Of a stretch of DNA of 64,000 nt, positions 25,386-35,482 are shown piece after piece. The translations under genes and the position numbers were made by a program. Origin of the DNA: Oceanidesulfovibrio indonesiensis. Its GTDB lineage: Bacteria; Desulfobacterota; Desulfovibrionia; Desulfovibrionales; Desulfovibrionaceae. The notes under the pieces were generated by a model. It worked only from the letters and a program-made list of their open reading frames with translations. It had not been told where the DNA came from and ran no database searches. How positions within the stretch are numbered: position 1 is the first letter of the stretch; each line of letters starts with the position of its first letter. Location: contig NZ_QMIE01000020.1 of assembly GCF_007625075.1 (NCBI RefSeq), forward strand, positions 1 to 64,000, written 5' to 3'.

Positions 25386-25722
25386 GCTGCTTCCTCTGTA
25401 CGCATGCGCCGGCCTATTTCCCGGGCGACAGGACCAGGACGTATTCCGTCGCCCTGTTCCGATGGACAACCTGCACATTGTCTGTCCGGAGCGTACCGTT
25501 GCGAACACTGCGCTCCTGCGGCAAACGCCGCGTGATTCGTGGTTCCGGCAAAGGGGTGGTCGTCTTCAACCGGGGGCGCGAGCATTCAAAGACTTTCTGC
25601 TTCAGCATTACCAGGAATGCCCCTCTTCTCAAAGGAAAAACGCCGGAAAAGTGGACGCGACCGGTTCGGCTTGGTATGATTATCATTGGATTCACCAACC
25701 TCAAAGTCAAGGAGAAGCATTC
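25386..25722. other. Intergenic region, mostly featureless
   Basis: This 337-bp gap lies between divergent genes. Apart from the Fur-like palindrome at 25675-25687, no gene, repeat or terminator is supported. Short open frames lack ribosome sites and family features. Confidence 0.5.
25675..25687 (+). promoter_or_regulatory. Fur-like palindrome overlapping a putative -10 box
   Basis: ATGAT-T-ATCAT is a perfect 11-bp palindrome that matches the centre of the classical Fur box (AATGATTATCATT). It overlaps TATGAT, a plausible -10 element, 36 bp before the start of the lipoprotein at 25723. Iron or zinc control is only a suggestion. Confidence 0.35.
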
Positions 25723-26367
25723 ATGTCTCCCGAAAACCGCCCCGGACCACATTCCCGCATTGTGTTCCTCGCCGCATGCCTTGCCCTGTTGCTTGCCGCG
25801 GGCTGCTCCATGCGTGGCGAACTGGTGCAGACTCCACCGCCTGCAGAAATGGAACTGTTCAAAGAATACAGCTTCACGCGCAAGGTGTCGGATGATTTTC
25901 AGCCCGGCCCCAAGTTCCGTGTGGACGGCACCCCGGTGCTTGGCCTGTTCAACAGCAAGAACCCCTCGTGGGACCGCGAAACCACGCTGACCCTCACCGG
26001 CCTTCCCGAGGGCAAACGTGTGGTCCTGCAATACGATCTCTACATGATCGGCGAATGGGAAAGCTCGGGCAAGTTCAAGGACAGATACTATGTGCATATC
26101 CCTGACGGCCCCACTGTCTATGAGCAAACAGACTTCCCCTGTGAACTTGCCCAGTTCGGCATAGAGGAATCCGCCATTGGCAATGACGGATTCGTCGTCG
26201 TCAAACGCCACACCCTGGGATACTGGATACAGCCGACAACCGTGGTCATTCCCGCTTCCGCAGTGCAGAACGGCACGGTGAAGGTCATCTTCTACGCAGA
26301 CCTCTCCGGCCGCGGCACCGAGTTCATGGCTATGGACAATTTCAAGGTTTTCGTGGAGAAATCCTAG
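25723..26367 (+). CDS. Lipoprotein of unknown function
   Basis: This 214-residue protein has a lipoprotein signal (LLLAAGC, cysteine near residue 27). The rest is a beta-rich domain: '[54 protein letters not shown]' resembles carbohydrate-binding or jelly-roll domains, and '[36 protein letters not shown]' fits its last strands. No catalytic residues were recognised. AAGGAG precedes the ATG. It lies 82 bp before glnS on the same strand. Confidence 0.8.
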   Translation: MSPENRPGPHSRIVFLAACLALLLAAGCSMRGELVQTPPPAEMELFKEYSFTRKVSDDFQPGPKFRVDGTPVLGLFNSKNPSWDRETTLTLTGLPEGKRVVLQYDLYMIGEWESSGKFKDRYYVHIPDGPTVYEQTDFPCELAQFGIEESAIGNDGFVVVKRHTLGYWIQPTTVVIPASAVQNGTVKVIFYADLSGRGTEFMAMDNFKVFVEKS

Positions 26368-26449
26368 CGCGACGCAAACGAAACGCGTCCGGCCTCTTCT
26401 GCTCGGGGTCGGGCGCGTCCACGAAACCAACTTGAACGAGCACTCCGCA

Positions 26450-28162
26450 ATGAGCGACAAAGCCACCATATCGGACAGCAAGACCCCTGAATCCGGCTCC
26501 AGGAAGAATTTCATCCGCGAGGCGATCGACGCCGATCTTGAAAGCGGCAGGTTCGAAGGCCGCGTCCAGACGCGGTTTCCTCCCGAGCCCAACGGCTACC
26601 TGCACATCGGACACGCCAAGTCCATCTGCCTCAACTTCGGCATAGCGCGGGATTACGGCGGCCGGTGCAACCTTCGCTTCGACGACACGAATCCCCTCAC
26701 CGAAGAAGTCGAGTACGTGGACTCCATCAAGGAGGATGTCTGCTGGCTCGGGTTCGAGTGGGACGAGCAGCACTTCGCCTCCGACTACTTCGAGCAGCTC
26801 TTCGAGTACGCCGTGCAGCTCATCAGAATGGGCAAGGCGTACGTGGACGATCTTACGGCCGAGGAAATCCGCGAGTATCGCGGCACCCTCACCGAGCCGG
26901 GCAAGAACAGCCCCTACCGCGACCGCAGCGCAGAAGAAAATCTGGACCTCTTCATGCGCATGAAAAACGGCGAGTTTGAAGACGGAACCCACGTGCTGCG
27001 CGCCAAGATTGACATGGCCCACCCCAACCTGGTGATGCGCGACCCCACGCTCTACCGCATCCGCAAGGCGCCGCACCACCGCACCGGGGACAAATGGGTC
27101 ATCTACCCCATGTACGACTTCACCCACTGCATCTCCGACTCCCTGGAGCGCGTCACCCACTCGCTCTGCACCCTGGAGTTCGAGATCAACCGGGAGCTCT
27201 ACGACTGGGTCCTCGACCAACTCGACGTCTACCACCCCCAGCAGATCGAATTCGCGCGGCTCAACCTCTCCTACACAGTGCTCTCCAAGCGCCGGCTCAT
27301 CCAGCTGGTGCGCGAAAATCACGTGGACGGCTGGGACGACCCTCGCATGCCCACCATGGTAGGATTGCGCCGAAGGGGCATTCCGCCGGAAGCGATCCGC
27401 GACTTCTGCGACCGCATCGGCGTTGCCAAGGCGGACAACCTCGTGGACATCGCCCTGCTGGAACACTGCGTCCGTGAAGAGCTCAACCGCACGGCGCCGC
27501 GCATCATGGGCGTTCTCAACCCCATCAAGGCGACCATCGAGAACTATCCGGAAGGCCAGGTGGAGTGGTTCGAAATGCCCTACTACCCGGACGAGCCCGA
27601 GAAAGGCACGCGCCAGGTGCCTTTCTCCCGCACTCTGTATCTGGAACGCGAAGACTTCCGCGAGGAAGCGCCCAAAAAGTTTTTCCGGCTCGCACCAGGA
27701 CGCGAGGTACGGCTGCGCTACGCCTACTATGTAACCTGCACGGACGTGATAAAAGACGCCGAAGGCAACGTCACCGAGCTCATTCTGCGCTACGATCCCG
27801 AAACCAAAGGCGGCTGGTCGCAGGACGGCCGCAAGGTCAAGGGCACGCTCCACTGGGTCAGTTCCGAACACGCCCTGCCCTGCGAGACGCGGCTCTACGA
27901 CCGGCTTTTCACCGTGGAAAATCCCATGGACAAAAAGCACGGCGACTTCAAATCCACCATCAATCCGGATTCGCTGGAAGTGGTCACAGGTTACATGGAG
28001 CCGTCCGTGGCCGATGCCGAGCCCGGCATGCGCGTGCAGTTCGAGCGCCTCGGCTACTTCTGCGTGGATTCCAGGGACTCCAGGCCCGGGCAGCCCGTCT
28101 TCAACCGCACGGTCACGCTCCGCGACAGCTGGGCGCGCATCGAACGCTCTCAGAAGAAATAA
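26450..28162 (+). CDS. glnS: Glutaminyl-tRNA synthetase
   Basis: This 570-residue class I enzyme attaches glutamine to tRNA-Gln. The HIGH signature is at residues 52-55 ([13 protein letters not shown]) and the KMSKS equivalent is VLSKR near residue 278. Also visible are 'RFDDTNP', '[23 protein letters not shown]', and a C-terminal anticodon-binding region that contains '[10 protein letters not shown]'. Length matches E. coli GlnRS (554) with a short N-terminal tail. The start at 26450 is preferred over a TTG 18 bases upstream. Confidence 0.96.
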   Translation: MSDKATISDSKTPESGSRKNFIREAIDADLESGRFEGRVQTRFPPEPNGYLHIGHAKSICLNFGIARDYGGRCNLRFDDTNPLTEEVEYVDSIKEDVCWLGFEWDEQHFASDYFEQLFEYAVQLIRMGKAYVDDLTAEEIREYRGTLTEPGKNSPYRDRSAEENLDLFMRMKNGEFEDGTHVLRAKIDMAHPNLVMRDPTLYRIRKAPHHRTGDKWVIYPMYDFTHCISDSLERVTHSLCTLEFEINRELYDWVLDQLDVYHPQQIEFARLNLSYTVLSKRRLIQLVRENHVDGWDDPRMPTMVGLRRRGIPPEAIRDFCDRIGVAKADNLVDIALLEHCVREELNRTAPRIMGVLNPIKATIENYPEGQVEWFEMPYYPDEPEKGTRQVPFSRTLYLEREDFREEAPKKFFRLAPGREVRLRYAYYVTCTDVIKDAEGNVTELILRYDPETKGGWSQDGRKVKGTLHWVSSEHALPCETRLYDRLFTVENPMDKKHGDFKSTINPDSLEVVTGYMEPSVADAEPGMRVQFERLGYFCVDSRDSRPGQPVFNRTVTLRDSWARIERSQKK

Positions 28163-28215
28163 CGCCTCGACGCTGCACCGGCAGGTGTGGCCATTACCCA
28201 ATACCAGAAACAGCG

Positions 28216-28248
28216 ACGCGGCGTCCCGACCAATTCGGGGCGCCGCGT
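28216..28248 (+). terminator. Strong hairpin downstream of glnS
   Basis: Arms of 13 bases, ACGCGGCGTCCCG and CGGGGCGCCGCGT, pair fully with one G-T pair around a seven-base loop. It lies 54 bp after the glnS stop. It lacks a T run, so it may protect the 3' end or terminate with help. Confidence 0.6.
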
Positions 28249-28460
28249 GCTGCTGTGGAGGAGTGTGCCTGAACCGTGCATGTCCCGCATGGTTACAAGC
28301 AGAAACCGGGCCAATTCTACCGACACACTTCTATTTTTCTCCCAACGCACCATAATCACATTGGTTTTTCCGACAGATTCGTGCCCATTCCAATTCATGT
28401 CACCGCTCCCGGACACACGTGGGGCCGTTTTTTATCGTTTGCGTCAACACTCCTGAAGCC

Positions 28461-28482
28461 ATATCTACAATTTTGTAGATAT
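28461..28482. promoter_or_regulatory. Perfect A/T-rich palindrome with 10-bp arms
   Basis: ATATCTACAA and TTGTAGATAT are perfectly inverted around two bases. The site lies between the 3' ends of glnS and nfo, so it is not in an obvious promoter. It could be an operator, a chromosome-organisation site, or a weak bidirectional hairpin. Confidence 0.4.
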
Positions 28483-28529
28483 TACAATACTGGCATCTGC
28501 GGTTTGGTCGTTCTCCCCGAGCGTCACCG

Positions 28530-29489
28530 TCAAGGCGCGATACAGGTCTTTCCAACTTCTCCCGCCAACTCCCTGAGCACCCGCAGATTCTTGTGGTCGA
28601 ACTCCATGTCCTCGCCCTTGGGCGTTTCTATGACCATGGGCGTCCGGCGCAACAAGGAATGGTTGACCACCCCGGCAAATCCGTCCAGCCCGATCTCTCC
28701 TTCGCCGATGTGCGCGTGTCTGTCTTTTCTGGACCCGAGCGGCGTCCTGGAGTCGTTCAGGTGGATCAAGTGCAGCCGGTCGCTCAGGCCGGCGGCAGAC
28801 ATCTCATCCACCATGCGCTCCAGGCCGGCCGGCGTCGCCACATCGTACCCCGCGGCATAGGCGTGGCATGTATCCAGGCAGATGCCGAGGCGATGGCTCC
28901 GATCCGCCGCAGCAATGATCGCGGCTAGCTCGGCAAAGGTGGCCCCGAGCGCGGAACCCTGCCCTGCCGTAATCTCCAGCAGCACCTTAGGCTCCGAGAA
29001 TGTCGGGACATTTTCATTCCTGATATCCTGCTCAGCGCGCTCGAACGCCGTGTCCAGACCGCTCGCCACGGCGGCTATTCCGGCCTCGACGCCGGCTTCC
29101 TGCGGCGCTCCGGGATGCAGTACCGCGAAAGGAACGCCGAGACGTGCGCAGCGGTAAATTTCCCGGGCTAATGAGGCCACGGACTTATCCACGACCTCGG
29201 GCTTGGGACTGGCAAGATTGATGAGATAAGCTGCATGGGAGGCCACCGGGTAGTCTCCCCACTCCGCCCATGCTGCACGAAACGCCGCGACTTCGTCTTC
29301 ATCCATGGGCGCGTCGGCCCAGGTTCGCTGATTCCGGGTAAATACCTGCAACGCCGTGCCGCTTACCTGGCGTATGCGCTCAAACGCCTTGTGCAGGCCG
29401 CCGGCCACGCTCATGTGCGCGCCCAGCCGCAACCCGCTTTGCGGTTGCGCTCCTGTTCCTTCAATCTGCGTGTTACGTATTTTCCTCAT
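28530..29489 (-). CDS. nfo: Endonuclease IV (AP endonuclease)
   Basis: This 319-residue enzyme cuts DNA at abasic sites in base-excision repair. It is a TIM barrel with a three-zinc centre. Family motifs are 'LRLGAHMSVAGGLHKAFER', 'LHPGAP', 'LEITAGQGSALGATF', 'GICLDTCHAYAAGYD', 'HLIHLNDSRTPLGSRKDRHAHIGEGEIG' and 'VIETPKGEDMEFDHKNL'. The N-terminus is about 20 residues longer than E. coli Nfo. The start at 29489 is tentative; other ATGs lie upstream and no site is decisive. Confidence 0.94.
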   Translation of the reverse strand: MRKIRNTQIEGTGAQPQSGLRLGAHMSVAGGLHKAFERIRQVSGTALQVFTRNQRTWADAPMDEDEVAAFRAAWAEWGDYPVASHAAYLINLASPKPEVVDKSVASLAREIYRCARLGVPFAVLHPGAPQEAGVEAGIAAVASGLDTAFERAEQDIRNENVPTFSEPKVLLEITAGQGSALGATFAELAAIIAAADRSHRLGICLDTCHAYAAGYDVATPAGLERMVDEMSAAGLSDRLHLIHLNDSRTPLGSRKDRHAHIGEGEIGLDGFAGVVNHSLLRRTPMVIETPKGEDMEFDHKNLRVLRELAGEVGKTCIAP

Positions 29490-29727
29490 GCTCCATATCT
29501 TCCTGGTTTTCTGCATATCCTGCGCGGCGCCATCTCCATTGCGCCAGTCGCCTGCATAATTCCCACCCTTGCCGGAACCGAGCAGCACCGGAATCGGCTT
29601 CTTACGCCTCGGTGCCCTCTCCCCGATTTTCGCCTGTGAAAAACGATACGGTTTGTGGACTCGGCTGAATTCTAAGGATATACTGTGTACTCTGTGGACT
29701 TTTTACCTTTGCAAACGACGGTCGAAG

Positions 29728-30519
29728 ATGAAAAGCAACAAATTCTCCCTGCGCGTGTGCTTTAATCGCACATCGCTCCTCTCCCTGTTCATCGTCGCTT
29801 TCGTTGCAGGTTTCCTGCTTGCTCCTCCTTTGTCGGGAGATCTGAGCGCAACGCACCGCATCGTCATCAACTCGAGCCACTCCCCGCCCTACTCCACCCC
29901 TCAGCGCGACGGATACTTCGATCTGCTGCTCATCGAAGCGTTCGGCCGGCTGGGGTATCTGGTCCAGATCAACAACCTGCCGGCAATGCGCTCCCTGGCG
30001 GACGCCGCCAACGGCGTCGCCGACGGGGAAATCGGGCGCGAATTGGGGCTCGACCATGAATTCCATACGCTGAAACCCGTGCCCGAACCGGCATTGGAGC
30101 GCCGTGAGTTCGTTGCCTTTTCACGCAATGTGAAGATCGAGACGAAGGACTGGAGCGACCTGGAGCCATACCATGTCGCTTACGTCGAGGGCCTGCAGCT
30201 CTTCGCGAACAACACGAAAGACGCGCGATCCGTCACGGCGCTTCGCTCCACCGACATTCTGTTCCGTTTTCTGGACATGGATCGTTGCGATATCGCCCTC
30301 AGCGCTCGTCTCGACGGCATGACCACGCTCAGAAAGCTCGGAATCAAAGACGTCCACGTGCTGGAGCCTCCGCTCGAAGCGACTCCCATGTACCTGTACC
30401 TGCACGACAACCGCAAGAACCTGGTTATGCCCTTGGCGCGTATCTTACGGGAAATGAAGGAGGACGGAACCATCGATTTCATCAAGAGCCAGGTCGTGGA
30501 AAAATACATCGGAATATAA
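29728..30519 (+). CDS. Periplasmic solute-binding protein-like domain, partner of the hybrid kinase
   Basis: The 263-residue protein has a signal or anchor helix (about residues 14-35) and the features of a family 3 solute-binding protein: 'HRIVINSSHSPPYSTPQRDGYFDLLLIEAFGRLGYLVQINNLPAMRSLADAANGVADGEIGRELG'. It is on the short side for the family. The hybrid kinase starts only three bases after its stop, so the two are co-translated. It probably senses a small molecule for that kinase and is not part of a transporter. Confidence 0.85.
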   Translation: MKSNKFSLRVCFNRTSLLSLFIVAFVAGFLLAPPLSGDLSATHRIVINSSHSPPYSTPQRDGYFDLLLIEAFGRLGYLVQINNLPAMRSLADAANGVADGEIGRELGLDHEFHTLKPVPEPALERREFVAFSRNVKIETKDWSDLEPYHVAYVEGLQLFANNTKDARSVTALRSTDILFRFLDMDRCDIALSARLDGMTTLRKLGIKDVHVLEPPLEATPMYLYLHDNRKNLVMPLARILREMKEDGTIDFIKSQVVEKYIGI

Positions 30520-30522
30520 ACC

Positions 30523-33500
30523 ATGCCGCTTGCCTCGAACAGACTTTCCCGAAAGCTCATTCTTCAGGCGCTCACGCTCTGCGCCGTGATCTTCTTTATT
30601 TTCGGAAGCATCGAAACCTACTCCTCTTACCGTCAGCGCTTCGACGCCGTCGGCAAGACCGTCGCGGACATCCGAAAAAGCCACCTGCCGGCCCTTTCCG
30701 AGGCATTGTGGGTGCTGGACGAACGGCTCATCGCCGCCAGCCTGGAAGGCATCTACGATCTGGAGTTCGTCGAGCGCGTGGTCATTCGCGAGGGCGCCGA
30801 TGCAGTCGCCACGTTCGGCGCCGTTCAGTCCAGGGACGTGATGGTCGAGCTTTTTCCTTTGCACGCCACATATAAGGGCAGTGTACGGGACCTCGGCAAG
30901 CTGGAGGTCATCTTCGGACTGGACAGACTGCACGCCGCGTTCCGGCGCGATCTGGCTACGTTCTTCATACGGCAGAGCGCGGAAATTCTGTTCATCGCCG
31001 CCGTGCTCTTCCTGCTTTTCCATTTCCATGTCACGCGGCCCCTTACAGCCATGGCCAACCAGGCCCAGGCGCTGGACATGACCACGGGCCTCAAGCCGTT
31101 CGTACTGCCGCGCCGGCCCTCCCGCGCCAGCCGTCAGGACGAGCTCGACGCCGTAGTCGAAGCACTCAATGACATGGAAACGCGAGTGCAGGCCTCGCAC
31201 GATGCCCTGCAGCAGGAACTGGATCTGCGGCGCGCCACCGAAAGCCAGCTTCGCGAGGCGCGGGACAATCTGGAGCGCCGGGTGGAAGAGCGCACGCACG
31301 AACTCGGGAAAGCGAACATGGAACTCGATCTGGCCAACGAAGAACTGGCCGCCACGAATGCGGAGCTCATGGGAATAAACCAGGAGCTGCATTTCGAAAT
31401 CGAGGAACGTAAACGCGCCGAGCAAGCGCTGCGGGAAAGCGAGGCGCGGCAGCGCACCATAGTCGAGCGCATGCCGGTCATGCTCGTCGCGTTCGATGAG
31501 AGCGGCTCCATTGTCGCCTGGAACAGGGAATGCGAGCGGGTATCGGGGTATTCGGAAAAAGAGATGGTGGGCAAAGCCGAGACGCTGTCCATGGTGTGTC
31601 CGGACGAGGCGCTTCAGGAGGAAGCTGTCAACTCGTTCCTCGCCGAGACCAACTTCCGCGGCATCCACATTCCATTTGTCTCCAAGAACGGCACCATGCG
31701 CTCCATCGCCTGGTCGTCCATCGCCCAGACCTTTCCCATTCCGGGCTGGCACACCTGGGCCATTGGCGTGGACGTGACGGACCGCGAAACCGCCCAGCGC
31801 GAACTCAAAGGCCTGAACCGCGCTCTGGAGACTCTGGGGCAGGCGAACGAAGTCGTCCTGTTCGAGAATGACCCTGAGACGATGTGTCGCGAGGTGTGCA
31901 GAATCGGCGTGGAGAGCGGCGGGTACGCCTTCGTCTGGATGGCCTGCGCAGAATCGCAACAGGAGGGATTGCACGCCCTCGCCTCATTCGGTCCGCACGA
32001 AACTTTTCTCGACTACCTGAAGGAGCCATGGACCGATCCGGATTTGAGCAAAGACCCAGTGAACTCGGCTCTGCTGTCGAACCATTATTCGCTGGTGCGC
32101 TCCATACCCGACGACGAACCGTTCCATCCCTGGCTGGAAAAGGCCACGCTGGAAGGATTTCGATCCTGCCTTGCCCTGCCTCTGGTCTGCGGCGCACACA
32201 CCATAGGCGCATTGAGTTTCTACTCCTACGCCCCGGACGCCTTCGACGCCAAGGAGATCGAGGTGCTGGAGCGGCTGGCGAACAACCTCGCCCACGGCCT
32301 GCATTCACTGGACCTCGACGCTCGCAGACATCAGGCGGAACAGGATCTGCGCCGCCAGGAAAGCCTGCTTCTGGAGACCCAGGCCATCGCCAGAGTCGGC
32401 GGCTGGGAGCTCGATCTGACCACAGGCGACGGCCATTGGACTCCTGAGACGTATCGCATTTTCGGAGTCGATTCGGACTTTGTTCCAAACCTGCCCGCAG
32501 TGCGTACGTTCTTTCCGGAAGAAGCCCTCATTCGCGCACTGCACAAGGAATCCAGCGCTACGGGAACTTCCTTCGAGATTGAAACGCCCATCCTGACTGC
32601 CCAGGGCGAACGCCGCTTCGTTCGCCTGCAGGGCACCACGCACCTCAGCGACGGCAAGCCCGTCAAGACTTCCGGCGTTGTCCAGGACATTACGGAGCGC
32701 AAGACCGCCGAGCAACATCTGGAGCGGATCTTTCTCCACTCGCTGGACATGCTCTGCATCATCAGCTTCGAGGGGGACTTCCTTGAGCTCAACCCCGCCT
32801 GGGAGCGGACGCTGGGCTGGAGCCTGGATGAGCTGAAGAGCCGACACTGGCTCCACTACGTCCATCCTGAAGACCATGACGCCACCATCGAAGCGACAAG
32901 CAGGCTGCTTGCCGGCGAAGCGCTCACCAACTTCCAGAACCGATATCTCCACAAAGCCGGCGGATTTCGCTGGCTTTCATGGAACTCCTTTCCGGAAATG
33001 GAAAGCCGCCGAATGTTCGGCGTGGTGCGGGATGTCACACAAAACCGCCTTGAACAGGAAGAGCTTTTGGCCGCCAAACAACAGGCCGAGGCCTCCAATA
33101 TGGCCAAAAGCGAATTCCTGGCAAACATGAGCCACGAGATCAGAACGCCCATCAACGGGGTGCTCGGCATGCTCCAACTCCTCAGCATGACCGAACTCAA
33201 TGACGAGCAACGGGACTTCGTCGACACAGCCAGGTCGTCCGGCGAGAGCCTTCTCGCGCTCATTTCTGACATTCTCGACCTTTCTCGCGTGGAAGCCGGC
33301 AAGATGCTCATCACAGAAAGCCCGTTCGAGATCGAATCCGTCATCCAGACATTGCGCGATACGTTCCGCGAGACCGCCCGGCACAAGGGCATCCACCTTG
33401 GCGTCAATCTCGATCCCGCCACGCCGAAGGGGCTTTCCGGCGACGCAGGCAGACTGCGGCAGATCCTCTTCAACCTGGTGGGCAACGCCGTCAAGTTCAC

Positions 33501-34245
33501 GGAACGCGGCGGCCGTGTGGATGTGGACATTTTCACTGTCCCTGCCGCCGAAGAAGACATGTTCTACCTTGTGGCATCGGTGGCCGATACCGGCATCGGC
33601 ATGGACGAGGACATCCTGAACCACATCTTCGAGCCTTTCGCGCAGGCAGAGGTAGCCTACTCCCGCGCCTACCAGGGCGCTGGACTGGGGCTCGCCATCG
33701 TCAAGCGACTCATCCGTCTGCTGGGCGGCGAGATCTGCGTGGAGTCGACCGTGGGCCAGGGTACTACCTTCTGTTTCAGCATTCCCATGAAACGGCATGA
33801 GCCTCTCGTGGAGATACAGCCGGTGCCGGAATCTTCGCCCCGTAAAGGCCCCCTGCGCATCCTCGTCGTGGAGGACAACAACATCAACCGCTACGCTCTC
33901 GTCTCCATGATCAACAAATGGACTCACGAGGCCGTGGGGGCAGGCAATGCGGAAGAGGCTCTGGACATGCTCGCCAGCGAACGATTCGACCTGGTGCTCA
34001 TGGACGTTCAGATGCCGGGCATGAACGGCCTGGAGGCCACGCAGATCATCCGCTCTGGAGAACGCGAAAACATCGATCCGGCTATCCCCATCCTCGCCAT
34101 ATCGGCCTACGTCATGCCAGGAGACAGGGAGACGTTCATGGAGGCCGGCATGAACGAATACTTCTCCAAGCCCGTGGACATGAACGCTCTGAAAAAGTAC
34201 CTGGATGCATTCGGCAGCCATCACGATTCCTCCACGGAACCATGA
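30523..34245 (+). CDS. Large hybrid sensor histidine kinase with PAS, GAF and receiver domains
   Basis: This 1,240-residue membrane kinase has two membrane helices (about residues 12-30 and 147-167) around a periplasmic region of 115 residues, then a HAMP-like region and coiled coil to about 300. Next come a PAS domain (305-425), a GAF domain (440-605), two more PAS domains (about 620-725 and 735-850), and the HisKA domain with phospho-acceptor His871 (ANMSHEIRTPIN). An ATPase domain follows (GNAVKFTERG, DTGIGM, GAGLGLAIV). A receiver ends the protein, with Asp1161 (LVLMDVQMPGMNG). It follows a binding protein by three bases. Confidence 0.94.
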   Translation: MPLASNRLSRKLILQALTLCAVIFFIFGSIETYSSYRQRFDAVGKTVADIRKSHLPALSEALWVLDERLIAASLEGIYDLEFVERVVIREGADAVATFGAVQSRDVMVELFPLHATYKGSVRDLGKLEVIFGLDRLHAAFRRDLATFFIRQSAEILFIAAVLFLLFHFHVTRPLTAMANQAQALDMTTGLKPFVLPRRPSRASRQDELDAVVEALNDMETRVQASHDALQQELDLRRATESQLREARDNLERRVEERTHELGKANMELDLANEELAATNAELMGINQELHFEIEERKRAEQALRESEARQRTIVERMPVMLVAFDESGSIVAWNRECERVSGYSEKEMVGKAETLSMVCPDEALQEEAVNSFLAETNFRGIHIPFVSKNGTMRSIAWSSIAQTFPIPGWHTWAIGVDVTDRETAQRELKGLNRALETLGQANEVVLFENDPETMCREVCRIGVESGGYAFVWMACAESQQEGLHALASFGPHETFLDYLKEPWTDPDLSKDPVNSALLSNHYSLVRSIPDDEPFHPWLEKATLEGFRSCLALPLVCGAHTIGALSFYSYAPDAFDAKEIEVLERLANNLAHGLHSLDLDARRHQAEQDLRRQESLLLETQAIARVGGWELDLTTGDGHWTPETYRIFGVDSDFVPNLPAVRTFFPEEALIRALHKESSATGTSFEIETPILTAQGERRFVRLQGTTHLSDGKPVKTSGVVQDITERKTAEQHLERIFLHSLDMLCIISFEGDFLELNPAWERTLGWSLDELKSRHWLHYVHPEDHDATIEATSRLLAGEALTNFQNRYLHKAGGFRWLSWNSFPEMESRRMFGVVRDVTQNRLEQEELLAAKQQAEASNMAKSEFLANMSHEIRTPINGVLGMLQLLSMTELNDEQRDFVDTARSSGESLLALISDILDLSRVEAGKMLITESPFEIESVIQTLRDTFRETARHKGIHLGVNLDPATPKGLSGDAGRLRQILFNLVGNAVKFTERGGRVDVDIFTVPAAEEDMFYLVASVADTGIGMDEDILNHIFEPFAQAEVAYSRAYQGAGLGLAIVKRLIRLLGGEICVESTVGQGTTFCFSIPMKRHEPLVEIQPVPESSPRKGPLRILVVEDNNINRYALVSMINKWTHEAVGAGNAEEALDMLASERFDLVLMDVQMPGMNGLEATQIIRSGERENIDPAIPILAISAYVMPGDRETFMEAGMNEYFSKPVDMNALKKYLDAFGSHHDSSTEP

Positions 34246-34326
34246 TGCCGGGCGACGCCCGCCCTCGCCTCGAACCGCAACGCCTGTTCCGCCGCAGCAC
34301 AGGCGCCATACCGCAGGAGGGTACCC

Positions 34327-34512
34327 ATGCTTCATCGCATTCTTCGCGGCGCCGCAGGATTCTTCGTTCTGGCCAGCATTGCTCTCGCCCTGACACACTC
34401 CATGTACTGGCTGATCCTCACTGCGTTCGTCGGCCTCAATCTCCTCCAGTCCGCATTCACGGACTGGTGCCCGCTCAAGGCGGCGCTGGAAAAGTTCGGC
34501 GTCCGGGGCTGA
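34327..34512 (+). CDS. DUF2892 family small membrane protein
   Basis: This 61-residue protein has two membrane helices and the family ending 'LNLLQSAFTDWCPLKAALEKFG', in which the cysteine in 'DWCP' is conserved. Related domains are fused to rhodanese (YgaP) in E. coli, so a sulfur-related role is possible. The ATG at 34327 follows GCAGGAGG. It lies 81 bp after the hybrid kinase. Confidence 0.88.
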   Translation: MLHRILRGAAGFFVLASIALALTHSMYWLILTAFVGLNLLQSAFTDWCPLKAALEKFGVRG

Positions 34513-34609
34513 TCCGGGCCGGCGCGTCTCGGCGCGCAGATCGCCTGGCGTCGAGGAGACGGTCACTTTTTCAGTCTGTCAGGACGAAAAACCATAGAGG
34601 AGGAATCAC

Positions 34610-35482
34610 ATGGCTGAACGAATAGGTTTCATCGGCATGGGCATCATGGGCGTCCCCATGGCCCTCAATCTCGTGCGCGCCGGGTTCGATGTCATCGTCA
34701 CCAACCGCTCCCCGGACAAGTGCGCGCCTCTTGCCGAGGCTGGAGCCGAAGTAGCCGAGTCCCCGGAAGACCTCGCCAGGAAGGCTTCGGTAATCATTAC
34801 CATGCTCACCGGCCCGCACGCCGTGGACCACATGCTTTTCGGCGAGGACGGCGCCGCGGCCAACCTGAATGCGCAGAGCCTTGTCATCAACATGAGCAGC
34901 GTTCCGCCATCCTACAGCAGCGACCTGGCCCGGCGAATCGGCAATTACCGCGCCGGCTTCCTGGATGCTCCCGTCTCCGGCTCCAAAAAACCAGCTGAAG
35001 ACGGCACCCTGGTCATTCTGGCCGGCGGCGAGGCCGAGCACCTGGAGCGGGCGCGGCCGTATTTCGACGCCATGGGCAAGGCGACCATCCACTGCGGCCC
35101 TGCCGGCGCCGGCTCGCACATGAAGATGTCCATCAATCTGTTGCTGGGCTCCATGCTCGCCGGGCTCGCGGAAATGCTGGCCTTTGGCGAGAAGGGCGGG
35201 CTGTCGCGGGACGCGATGCTCGACGTGGTGCTCGCCGGACCGCTCTCCAACGAACTCTTCGCCATGAAGCGCGAGATGCTCGAACAGGGAGAATATCCTC
35301 CCCAGTTCCCAGCCAAACATATGGCCAAGGACCTGAAGTACGCCCTGGACACGGCGCATGAACTCGGCGCCTGGGCGCCGGCCACCCATCTGGCGGCGCA
35401 ACTGTACCGCATGCTCGTGGCCGGCGGACGCGGAGATGAGGACTTCGCCGCTGTGTTCGACGTGCTTCACGGACCTGTGTAA
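34610..35482 (+). CDS. Beta-hydroxyacid dehydrogenase (3-hydroxyisobutyrate dehydrogenase family)
   Basis: The 290-residue enzyme begins with a Rossmann motif (IGFIGMGIMGVPMALNLVRAG). It has the substrate motif DAPVSGSKKPAEDGTL and the catalytic lysine in 'GAGSHMKMSINLLLGSMLAGLAEMLA'. These features mark the beta-hydroxyacid dehydrogenase family, including tartronate semialdehyde and succinic semialdehyde reductases of the GLYR1 branch. 'TNRSP' after strand two suggests NADP+. GGAGGA precedes the ATG. The substrate cannot be fixed from sequence. Confidence 0.92.
   Translation: MAERIGFIGMGIMGVPMALNLVRAGFDVIVTNRSPDKCAPLAEAGAEVAESPEDLARKASVIITMLTGPHAVDHMLFGEDGAAANLNAQSLVINMSSVPPSYSSDLARRIGNYRAGFLDAPVSGSKKPAEDGTLVILAGGEAEHLERARPYFDAMGKATIHCGPAGAGSHMKMSINLLLGSMLAGLAEMLAFGEKGGLSRDAMLDVVLAGPLSNELFAMKREMLEQGEYPPQFPAKHMAKDLKYALDTAHELGAWAPATHLAAQLYRMLVAGGRGDEDFAAVFDVLHGPV

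Larger units (their letters stand above)
28163..28529. other. Convergent intergenic region between glnS and nfo
   Basis: This 367-bp gap holds the hairpin at 28216-28248 and the A/T-rich palindrome at 28461-28482. No gene is supported; longer open frames here are antisense to nfo or lack ribosome sites. Confidence 0.5.

Noticed and set aside
28276-28860. A 194-codon plus-strand frame near nfo
   Set aside because: Most of it is antisense to endonuclease IV, which has strong family motifs.
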